Positions 1 to 4,860 of a stretch of 5,042 bases of DNA are shown piece after piece (the first letter of the stretch is position 1; the number at the start of each line of letters is the position of its first letter). The translations under genes were made by a program, and so were the position numbers. Below the pieces are notes generated by a model. That model did not search any database. It had not been told where the DNA came from and saw only the letters and a list, made by a program, of their open reading frames with translations. The DNA is taken from NCBI GenBank assembly GCA_937891245.1, contig CALAGB010000484.1, positions 1 to 5,042 on the forward strand, read 5' to 3'. This DNA comes from an uncultured Thermomicrobiales bacterium (GTDB taxonomy: Bacteria > Chloroflexota > Chloroflexia > Thermomicrobiales > Thermomicrobiaceae).

Positions 1-94
1 TAGCGTGGGCTTTGAGCAAGATGACGGCATCAGCGACGAAATTCGCGGGAGGCTAGGCCGTCAACCGCGAGCGCGAATCAATCATTGTCGAGGC

Positions 95-649
95 CTAAGG
101 CTCCAGGATCGTAGGAGCAAACCCTGGAGTAATGAGATTGATCGGCCGGTAGATGTACGGCGCCAGGCGTAGAGTCTGTTCCGCCAGCGGTGAACCGTCA
201 TATTCGCTATTCAGCCATACGGTGCCCCAGCCGTCCGGCAAGTCGCGCACCGTATTGTTGGACACCTGGGTGAGCACGATCACGAGCAGTCCAGCCAGAA
301 CGACCGACACCACGGCCAACGCGATAATTCCCGGCACGCCGCCGCTCAGTTCGAGCGACAGACGGGTACGCAGGCGCGAAACGCGAAACGATCGGAGCAG
401 AATATAGTCAACGCCAACTCCGGCCACCAGCAAGAGGAGTAAGAACGCCGCGAGTCGCGCGATGACCGAATCGATCGGGATGAAGAGATGCGTCAGCGTC
501 GCGCCCACCGCCCTATAGAAGATCGCGGCAGCAACTGTCGCAATGACAAGGGAAACGAGCCCCGCGACCGAACGCCCGATGCCGGCGAAGAACGCCAGCG
601 TAAAGACCGCCAGAAACACGATGACAATCGCCACATCAATCGTATTCAA
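95..649 (-). CDS. CvpA family integral membrane protein
   Basis: This 184-residue, very hydrophobic protein resembles the CvpA (colicin V production) family. The family lies in the inner membrane; its exact biochemical role is unsettled, with links to envelope integrity and, in E. coli, to colicin V export. Four membrane segments are visible at about residues 4-22, 27-46, 62-84 and 104-127. A basic loop (about 87-97, with several Arg) lies between the third and fourth, and a polar tail of about 57 residues follows. The family pattern of an N-terminal D-x-hydrophobic segment, then a helix with Gly-rich turns (FFAGIGRSVAG, 20-30), is present. The start is a TTG at 649-647, supported by a GGAGG Shine-Dalgarno (plus-strand 657-661) seven bases upstream; no ATG fits as well. 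An 8-bp palindrome GGGGCCCC (651-658) overlaps that site. The gene is divergent from lexA. I found no convincing promoter for it. Family assignment is by overall look, so moderately sure. Confidence 0.75.
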   Translation of the reverse strand: MNTIDVAIVIVFLAVFTLAFFAGIGRSVAGLVSLVIATVAAAIFYRAVGATLTHLFIPIDSVIARLAAFLLLLLVAGVGVDYILLRSFRVSRLRTRLSLELSGGVPGIIALAVVSVVLAGLLVIVLTQVSNNTVRDLPDGWGTVWLNSEYDGSPLAEQTLRLAPYIYRPINLITPGFAPTILEP

Positions 650-731
650 CGGGGCCCCTCCAGCGCGAGATATCCATCCGGTGTACGTACATCAGAACAG
701 TCAAGAAACCGCATTGCGTTGCAGGAAAACG

Positions 732-761
732 TTGACACGAACATCTGTTCGCACCTATAAT
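732..761 (+). promoter_or_regulatory. lexA promoter with consensus -35 and -10 hexamers
   Basis: The -35 hexamer TTGACA (732-737) and the -10 hexamer TATAAT (756-761) both match the housekeeping sigma-70/SigA consensus exactly, separated by 18 bp. Transcription would start near 768, giving a leader of about 47 bases before the lexA ATG at 815. The spacer contains the SOS box, so LexA binding would block RNA polymerase. Confidence 0.88.
738..751. promoter_or_regulatory. SOS box (LexA operator, Cheo-box type)
   Basis: The 14-bp dyad CGAACATCTGTTCG has perfect CGAAC/GTTCG arms around four bases. It fits the GAAC-N4-GTTC operator known from Bacillus and other Gram-positive-type LexA proteins, not the E. 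coli CTGT-N8-ACAG site. Against the Bacillus consensus CGAACRNRYGTTCG it departs at one central purine position. It starts directly after the -35 hexamer and ends four bases before the -10, the expected place for an autoregulating repressor. No second GAAC-N4-GTTC site was seen in the window. Confidence 0.9.
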
Positions 762-814
762 GCGGGACAGGTGGCCCAACTCGAGGCCATGCAGGGGCAA
801 AGGCAGGGCAGAAG

Positions 815-1459
815 ATGGCACGAAACCTCTCACGTCGCCAACAAGCTATGCTGGAGTACATCGAGCGATTCCTGGAAGATAACAACTATCCTCCTACGAT
901 TCGCGAGATCCAGCGTGATCTCGATATCTCGTCCACCAGCGTTGTCGACTACAACCTCAACATCCTCGAACAGCGCAACCAGATCCGTCGGAATCGCAAT
1001 ATCTCGCGCGGGATCGAAATCGTTGGCCGCTTCCCGTCACCGCGCCACATCGTTCGGGTGCCGGTCGTGGGGCAAATTGCCGCCGGTCTTCCGATCCCCG
1101 TTCTCGATGATTTTGTACAGGACGATCTGACCGAGCAATTGGAGATTAGTACTGAATTGGTCGGGAACCGGGCGCAGGGATTGTTCGCGCTGCGGGTCAA
1201 GGGCCTGTCAATGATCGATGCGCTGATTAACGACGGCGATCTTGTCATCCTACGCCACCAGGACAGCTGCGAAAACGGTGAGACGGTCGCCGTCTGGCTT
1301 CGCGCCGAGAAGGAAACGACGCTCAAGAAGTTCTATCGCGAGGGCGAACGCGTCCGGCTGCAACCCGCCAATGCGTCGATGGAGCCGATCTACACTGATG
1401 CGATGAACGTCGAGATTCAAGGGAAGCTCGTTACGGTTGTCCGCCCCTATATGAACTGA
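815..1459 (+). CDS. lexA: LexA repressor, SOS-response transcriptional regulator (EC 3.4.21.88)
   Basis: LexA represses DNA-damage genes and cleaves itself when RecA filaments form on single-stranded DNA. The 214-residue length is normal. Residues 1-71 form the winged helix-turn-helix DNA-binding domain (RRQQAMLEYIERF, PPTIREIQRDL, then the recognition-helix region STSVVDYNLNIL and wing SRGIEIVG). A linker follows, then the S24 peptidase domain. The self-cleavage site is Ala90-Gly91 in VGQIAAGLPI. The catalytic serine is Ser132 in KGLSMIDALINDGD and the general-base lysine is most likely Lys171 in TTLKKFY; the 39-residue spacing is close to the 37 between Ser119 and Lys156 in E. coli. The protein should therefore be cleavable. 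The start ATG has AGGG (805-808) six bases upstream. An upstream ATG at 789 is out of frame. The SOS box in its own promoter indicates autorepression. Divergent cvpA lies upstream; the glycosyltransferase begins 112 bases after the stop. Confidence 0.97.
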   Translation: MARNLSRRQQAMLEYIERFLEDNNYPPTIREIQRDLDISSTSVVDYNLNILEQRNQIRRNRNISRGIEIVGRFPSPRHIVRVPVVGQIAAGLPIPVLDDFVQDDLTEQLEISTELVGNRAQGLFALRVKGLSMIDALINDGDLVILRHQDSCENGETVAVWLRAEKETTLKKFYREGERVRLQPANASMEPIYTDAMNVEIQGKLVTVVRPYMN

Positions 1460-1485
1460 GCGGGTCAGCGCGCCGGGCGGTCCGG

Positions 1486-1491
1486 TATAGT
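1486..1491 (+). promoter_or_regulatory. possible -10 element for the glycosyltransferase gene
   Basis: TATAGT matches the -10 consensus at five of six positions and lies 85 bases before the glycosyltransferase ATG. I see no good -35 hexamer at 16-18 bp and no TGn extension, so the call is weak. It is mentioned because the same hexamer precedes purA and, as there, a hairpin begins within a few bases downstream. Confidence 0.3.
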
Positions 1492-1497
1492 GGCAGG

Positions 1498-1519
1498 GCG
1501 TTCGTCGCTGGGCGAACGC
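1498..1519 (+). promoter_or_regulatory. stem-loop in the leader of the glycosyltransferase gene
   Basis: The arms GCGTTCGTC (1498-1506) and GGCGAACGC (1511-1519) pair over nine positions, one of them a G-T(U) wobble, around a GCTG tetraloop. No T-run follows, so it is not a standard intrinsic terminator for lexA. If transcription starts about seven bases after the TATAGT at 1486-1491, the stem forms at the extreme 5' end of the mRNA. Confidence 0.55.
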
Positions 1520-1548
1520 GCCGTGTCATCTTGAAGAGGGCCGGATCG

Positions 1549-1581
1549 ATGTCTGTCAGGCTTTGCCCCAATGCCTGTTGA
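1549..1581 (+). other. ten-codon mini-ORF overlapping the glycosyltransferase start
   Basis: An ATG at 1549 is preceded by AGAGGG (1535-1540) with eight bases of spacing, a better ribosome site than the one before the glycosyltransferase ATG at 1571. It encodes MSVRLCPNAC and stops with TGA at 1579-1581, overlapping the glycosyltransferase start by 11 bases in another frame. It could be a leader peptide that couples translation, a chance ORF, or the true N-terminus separated from the main frame by an indel. The sequence alone does not decide between these. Confidence 0.35.
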
Positions 1582-2770
1582 GCGCGCTCGCCGGGTGCTC
1601 ATGCTCGGCACGTTTGGATTACGTCCCAAAGCAACGCTCCGTGCCCGCGCGCTGGCCATGGCCGGAACACTCTCGTCCGCAGACTGGGCCTTCAGCCTCA
1701 TCACCACTCCCTGGGACAACCCTGGCGACGCCGGGCGTCGCTGGTCCGAAGATGGCATACCCGTGCGCAACACGCGGGGCATACATCCAATCGGCTTTCC
1801 GCGTGTGATGCTGGAAACGGCGCGTGTGGCCCGTGCAATCGAACCGGACGTCGTGCATCTCTTTAAGCCGAAAGGCTTTGGGGATTTCAGCGCGCGCTGG
1901 TTCCGCCGCAACCTGCCGGTCGTGGTCGACATGGACGATTGGGAGGGCGATGGCGGCTGGAACGAGATCGGCGGTTACAGCCGTTTGCAGCGGTGTCTCT
2001 TCGATTGGCAGGAGCGGACCTGGCCGCGCCGGGCGCAGGCGCTGACCGTCGCGAGTCGCGCACTCGAACAACGCGCGCTCGAACTCGGTGCCGACCGTGA
2101 CCGCGTCCACTATGTCCCGAACGGTCTGACCAGTGAACGCTTTGCGTTGCTCTCGAAGCACGCTCGCAAGCCAAAGGCGGCCGCCGGTACGCCGCCGGTC
2201 ATCCTCCTCTATACACGCTTCGTCGAATTTCAGCCGGAGTTCGTCGTGCGGGTACTGGCGACGGTCCGGAACGCGATCCCGGGCGTGACCTTACTCATCG
2301 CCGGTGCTTCGGCCAGCGGGGAGCCGGAGATCGCACTCCGGACGGCAGCGCATGCGGCCGGGCTGGCGGACGCGATCGAATGCCGAGGCTGGGTGGCACA
2401 GGATGAAATTCCAGAGTTAGCGGCCAGCTGCGATCTCGCCATCCATCCGTTCGACGACAATCTCATCAATCGCGCCAAGTGTTCCGTTAAACTCCTCGAA
2501 CTGATGTCAACCGGCATCCCGATCGTCACTTCCGCGGTCGGCGAGAACGCCTCGTACATCGAAGACAGCCGGTCAGGCAGGCTCTCGCAACCAGGCGATC
2601 CGCAGGCCATGGCGCGCGCTGCCGTCGATCTGCTGCGGCATCGAGAGAGTGCCGACGAGATCGGTCGATCGGCTCAGAAACACGTGCAGCAGCACTATCT
2701 CTGGGATCTGTTGGCTCCCCGCGTCGCGCAGGCGTACGTCAAGGCACTGCATACGCGAGCGAATCACTGA
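1571..2770 (+). CDS. GT-B fold glycosyltransferase, probable GT4-like family 1 type
   Basis: This 399-residue protein looks like a retaining GT4-type sugar transferase that uses a nucleotide sugar; donor and acceptor cannot be read from sequence. The N-terminal Rossmann half opens with a strand (RRVLMLGTFGLRPK, 7-20), and DVVHLFKP (93-100) and VVVDMDDWEGDGGW (117-130) mark the acceptor side; the DxDDWEG segment is typical of a GT4 subgroup. The motif YVPNGLTSERF (181-191) leads to the C-terminal domain. There PVILLYTRF (209-217), TLLIAGASASGEPE (240-253), IECRGWV (269-275) and the donor-binding stretch from IHPFDDN to KLLELMSTGIPIVTSAVG (291-324) are seen. No signal peptide or membrane helix is evident, so it is probably cytosolic or membrane-peripheral. 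The only in-frame ATG after the upstream TGA (1532-1534) is at 1571, but it has no clear Shine-Dalgarno; GTG at 1595 is an alternative. Likely roles are cell-surface glycan or glycolipid synthesis, by inference. No other sugar genes are adjacent. Confidence 0.85.
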   Translation: MPVERARRVLMLGTFGLRPKATLRARALAMAGTLSSADWAFSLITTPWDNPGDAGRRWSEDGIPVRNTRGIHPIGFPRVMLETARVARAIEPDVVHLFKPKGFGDFSARWFRRNLPVVVDMDDWEGDGGWNEIGGYSRLQRCLFDWQERTWPRRAQALTVASRALEQRALELGADRDRVHYVPNGLTSERFALLSKHARKPKAAAGTPPVILLYTRFVEFQPEFVVRVLATVRNAIPGVTLLIAGASASGEPEIALRTAAHAAGLADAIECRGWVAQDEIPELAASCDLAIHPFDDNLINRAKCSVKLLELMSTGIPIVTSAVGENASYIEDSRSGRLSQPGDPQAMARAAVDLLRHRESADEIGRSAQKHVQQHYLWDLLAPRVAQAYVKALHTRANH

Positions 2771-2806
2771 CCGTACGCCTCAATCATCTTGATCGGGCGA
2801 CGCCTC

Positions 2807-2835
2807 TTTACGAGCGCGCGAGTTCCTGTTAGTAT
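2807..2835 (+). promoter_or_regulatory. possible promoter of the DUF4013 gene
   Basis: TTTACG (2807-2812, four of six -35 positions) and TAGTAT (2830-2835, four of six -10 positions) are 17 bp apart, and the -10 carries a TGT extension (2827-2829). Transcription would begin near 2842, about 66 bases before the ATG at 2908. Each part is imperfect, so this is a candidate only. Confidence 0.35.
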
Positions 2836-2907
2836 CCTCCTCCATACACGCAACAATTCACCGGTCTGCTGGCGCGCCTGTCGACACGCAATGGGAGGGG
2901 ACACGGG

Positions 2908-3597
2908 ATGGATATCGGACGCTCGATTCAATATGTCTTCGAGGATCCCAATTGGGTCAAGAAGATGCTCATTGGCGGCCTGCTGTCGTTGATTCCCGTT
3001 TTTGGCACGCTGATTGCTGCCGGTTATTGGATTCGCATCGCGAGCAACGTGGCGAATAACCAGGAACTGCCGCTGCCCGAATGGAACGATTTCGGCGGTG
3101 ACTTCATGCGTGGCCTGCGCGCGGTCGTGGCGGTCTTGATCTGGGCGATCCCGCTGATCGTTTTTGCCGCCTGTGCCATCATTCCCGCGGCCGCCACCGG
3201 CGATTCGGCGGCCGGGGCACTTGCCACCCTGATCACCATTGGCGCATTGACCATTGCTTTCATTTTCTGGGTCGCGGTCGCTTTCATCTCGCCGGTCATC
3301 ATCGGTCGGGTGTCGATGAGCGGTTCGATATCGGCAGCGTTTGAGTTCCGCGAGATCCTCATCGATGCTCGCGAGAACCTCGTGCCGCTCCTGATCACCG
3401 TGGCGGTCGCCTATGCGCTCGGTGTCGTTGCAAGTTTCGGCGTCATTCTCTGCCTCGTCGGCTACCTGTTCACCCAATTCCTCGCCTACATGATGGTGAG
3501 CCATCTCTACGGACAGATCTGGCGTCGTCTTCGCCTGACGCCGCGTCACGGCACCGATCTCAGCACGGGCACCATCAGCACCGATCTCGGCGTGTGA
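2908..3597 (+). CDS. DUF4013 domain-containing multi-pass membrane protein
   Basis: The 229-residue protein fits the DUF4013 family, which has no established function. The N-terminus MDIGRSIQYVFEDPNWVKK is the family hallmark, followed by a Gly/Leu-rich membrane segment (about 20-42) and the LPLPEWNDFG motif (54-63). Further hydrophobic segments lie at about 70-97, 104-133, 158-178 and 178-198, giving around five helices. A basic stretch (RRLRLTPRH, 206-214) then begins a polar tail. The 11-bp sequence GCACCGATCTC occurs twice in that tail (3551-3561, 3578-3588), exactly nine codons apart, giving two TDL-containing turns. The start ATG has a strong GGGAGGGG (2893-2900) with seven bases of spacing. 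The gene is 137 bases after the glycosyltransferase stop and 108 before the dnaJ-like ATG, so it is probably its own unit. Family call is confident; function is unknown. Confidence 0.88.
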   Translation: MDIGRSIQYVFEDPNWVKKMLIGGLLSLIPVFGTLIAAGYWIRIASNVANNQELPLPEWNDFGGDFMRGLRAVVAVLIWAIPLIVFAACAIIPAAATGDSAAGALATLITIGALTIAFIFWVAVAFISPVIIGRVSMSGSISAAFEFREILIDARENLVPLLITVAVAYALGVVASFGVILCLVGYLFTQFLAYMMVSHLYGQIWRRLRLTPRHGTDLSTGTISTDLGV

Positions 3598-3633
3598 CGC
3601 GACCGAACAGCGTGCATCAATCATAGTAGGTAG

Positions 3634-3654
3634 TTTGACACTACTCGACTCAAA
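3634..3654. promoter_or_regulatory. HAIR-like inverted repeat (possible HspR site) over the dnaJ promoter
   Basis: TTTGACA-N7-ACTCAAA resembles the HspR operator HAIR (CTTGAGT-N7-ACTCAAG): the left half matches at four of seven positions, the right at six of seven, and TTTGA/TCAAA are perfectly inverted with the correct 11-bp spacing. The left half overlaps the -35 hexamer TTGACA, so part of its match is expected anyway. HspR represses dnaK/dnaJ genes in Actinobacteria and some other phyla. No hspR gene is in the window. Confidence 0.3.
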
Positions 3655-3664
3655 GAGCTATAAT
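3635..3664 (+). promoter_or_regulatory. promoter of the dnaJ-like gene with consensus hexamers
   Basis: TTGACA (3635-3640) and TATAAT (3659-3664) are exact consensus hexamers with an 18-bp spacer, the same geometry as the lexA promoter. Transcription should start near 3671, leaving a leader of about 35 bases before ATG 3706. The GGAGGT at 3665-3670 lies at or before the predicted start of the transcript, so it is unlikely to be the ribosome site. Confidence 0.82.
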
Positions 3665-3705
3665 GGAGGTGTCGAGAATCGCCGTACTGATTGAGCCGAG
3701 GGTCA

Positions 3706-4749
3706 ATGCAATTCAAGGATTACTACGAAACATTGGGGGTGGCGCGCGACGCCGACGAGAAGGCTATTAAGTCTGCCTATCGAAAAAAGGCGCGCCAGCT
3801 GCATCCTGATGTGAACAGGACCGACGCCTCGGCTGAAGAACGCTTCAAAGAACTCAATGAAGCGTATGAGGTGCTGAAAGATCCCGAAAAGCGGAGCCGC
3901 TACGATCAGTTTGGCGCCGATTGGGAACGCTATCGTCAGGCCGAGCCGGGTGGTGCGAGCCAGTCGACCGGCGACTTCTCCGATTGGTTCTCAGGGAGCC
4001 GGGGGAACGGACGCGATTCGGGCGGCCAGCAGCAGGAGAGCGGCGGATTCTCCGATTTCTTCGACACGCTCTTCGGCGATACCTTTGGCAAGACGTCGAG
4101 CGGTCGAACATCATCGCGACGCCGGGCACGCCAGCAACCGCAACGCGGTCAGGATCACGAATATCCGCTCGAAATCAGCCTGCGCGAAGCCTACGCCGGA
4201 ACGACGCGACGCTTCGATATTCAGATCCAGGAGCGCTGCGAAACGTGCCAGGGAACCGGACTCCAGGGAAATAACGTCTGCCCGGTCTGTGGCGGCGACG
4301 GCACGATCCGCCGTACCAAGACGATCGAGGTCAAGGTGCCGGCCGGCGTCCGCACCGGTTCCAAGGTTCGCGTCGCTGGTCAGGGTGCCCCGGGTCTCTA
4401 CGGTGGGCCGAACGGCGACATCTACCTCAACGTGACGATCAAGCCGGATGCGCGCTTCGAACTATCCGGCAACAACCTGCGCGTTGAAGCGTCGGTACCG
4501 CTCTACACCGCCATCCTTGGCGGCGAAGTCCGGGTGCCGACAATGGAGTCCCCGGTCGAGCTGCGCATCCCGCCGGGAACGCAGAACGGGCAGACATTCC
4601 GCCTGCGCGGCAAGGGGATGACGTCGGTCAATTCGAGTGAACGCGGCGATCTGCTCGTCAAGTTAAGTGTGCGCTTGCCGACCGATCTCTCGGAGCACGA
4701 ACGGGCGCTCTTCGAGGAACTCCGAGAGTCGCGTACCGCCAAGGTCTAG
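3706..4749 (+). CDS. DnaJ/CbpA-like J-domain co-chaperone with a single zinc-site motif pair
   Basis: This 347-residue Hsp40 protein stimulates the ATPase of DnaK and delivers unfolded clients to it in the cytosol. The J domain (1-70) has KDYYETLGV at 4-12 and the essential HPD at 33-35. A Gly/Ser/Phe-rich linker (about 82-145) includes the DFFDTLFGD segment (118-125). The client-binding beta domains follow from DHEYPLEISLREAYAG (150-165) to near residue 323, with VPAGVRTGSKVRVAGQG (211-227) and IPPGTQNGQTFRLRGKG (288-304) as family markers. Between them are only two CxxCxGxG motifs, CETCQGTG (178-185) and CPVCGGDG (192-199), whereas classic DnaJ has four and CbpA none. It therefore probably binds one zinc ion. 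The ATG at 3706 is preferred because it gives the usual short MxxKDYY start and has GAGGG (3698-3702) three bases upstream. An in-frame TTG at 3691 would add five residues but lacks a ribosome site. grpE and dnaK are not adjacent here, so the main dnaJ may lie elsewhere. Confidence 0.92.
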   Translation: MQFKDYYETLGVARDADEKAIKSAYRKKARQLHPDVNRTDASAEERFKELNEAYEVLKDPEKRSRYDQFGADWERYRQAEPGGASQSTGDFSDWFSGSRGNGRDSGGQQQESGGFSDFFDTLFGDTFGKTSSGRTSSRRRARQQPQRGQDHEYPLEISLREAYAGTTRRFDIQIQERCETCQGTGLQGNNVCPVCGGDGTIRRTKTIEVKVPAGVRTGSKVRVAGQGAPGLYGGPNGDIYLNVTIKPDARFELSGNNLRVEASVPLYTAILGGEVRVPTMESPVELRIPPGTQNGQTFRLRGKGMTSVNSSERGDLLVKLSVRLPTDLSEHERALFEELRESRTAKV

Positions 4750-4791
4750 CCATGCCGCACTCGGCGTTCAGCCGATCTCAGCGCGTCAAAA

Positions 4792-4800
4792 TGCTATAGT
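4792..4800 (+). promoter_or_regulatory. extended -10 promoter of purA
   Basis: TGCTATAGT combines a TGn extension with TATAGT (4795-4800; five of six positions). No good -35 hexamer lies 16-18 bp upstream, which is common for extended -10 promoters. The predicted start of transcription, near 4807, falls at the left foot of the hairpin. Confidence 0.5.
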
Positions 4801-4802
4801 TA

Positions 4803-4839
4803 TCGACGGTCCACGGGCGAGACTCCCGTGGACCGTTGA
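4803..4839 (+). promoter_or_regulatory. long perfect stem-loop at the 5' end of the purA transcript
   Basis: The core arms ACGGTCCACGGG (4806-4817) and CCCGTGGACCGT (4825-4836) pair perfectly over 12 bp around a seven-base loop (4818-4824). The stem can extend to 15 pairs with one G-U wobble. There is no T-run after it, so it is not an ordinary terminator of the dnaJ gene. Its left foot coincides with the predicted +1 of purA and its right foot is nine bases before the Shine-Dalgarno. It could be a stability or attenuation structure in the leader, or a repressor-binding dyad in DNA. Confidence 0.85.
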
Positions 4840-4860
4840 GTGTGCTGAGGGGAGTTGAGC

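Noticed and set aside
1..94. Possible gene end on the plus strand (frame ending at TAG 54-56) or a gene start on the minus strand
   Set aside because: Only 17 codons are visible in the plus-strand frame, they match no family I know, and another plus-strand frame is open too. On the minus strand no start codon has a ribosome site. The stretch is too short to assign.
699..704. TTGACT on the minus strand as a -35 for cvpA
   Set aside because: No acceptable -10 hexamer lies 16-18 bp downstream; the sequence there reads CCGGAT.
543..1130. 195-codon plus-strand ORF across the cvpA-lexA gap
   Set aside because: It overlaps the antisense of cvpA and an alternate frame of lexA, both well supported. 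Its residue mix is Arg/Ser/Thr-rich, as expected of a shadow frame, and its start has no ribosome site.
1498..1519. GTTC...GAAC inverted repeat as a second LexA operator
   Set aside because: The half-sites are in the opposite order (GTTC first) and ten bases apart, not GAAC-N4-GTTC. It is better read as an RNA stem-loop.
2871..2886. Adjacent palindromes GGCGCGCC and TGTCGACA before the DUF4013 gene
   Set aside because: Both are short, do not extend into longer dyads, and are expected now and then in G+C-rich DNA.
2764..3624. 286-codon minus-strand ORF opposite the DUF4013 gene
   Set aside because: The translation is rich in Asp, Arg, Glu, Gln and His with no recognisable fold, typical of the antisense of a hydrophobic G+C-rich gene. 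The sense strand has family motifs and a strong ribosome site.
4803..4839. Intrinsic terminator of the dnaJ-like gene
   Set aside because: The stem is strong but is followed by TTGAGTGTGCTG, not a T-run, and lies downstream of an extended -10 element.
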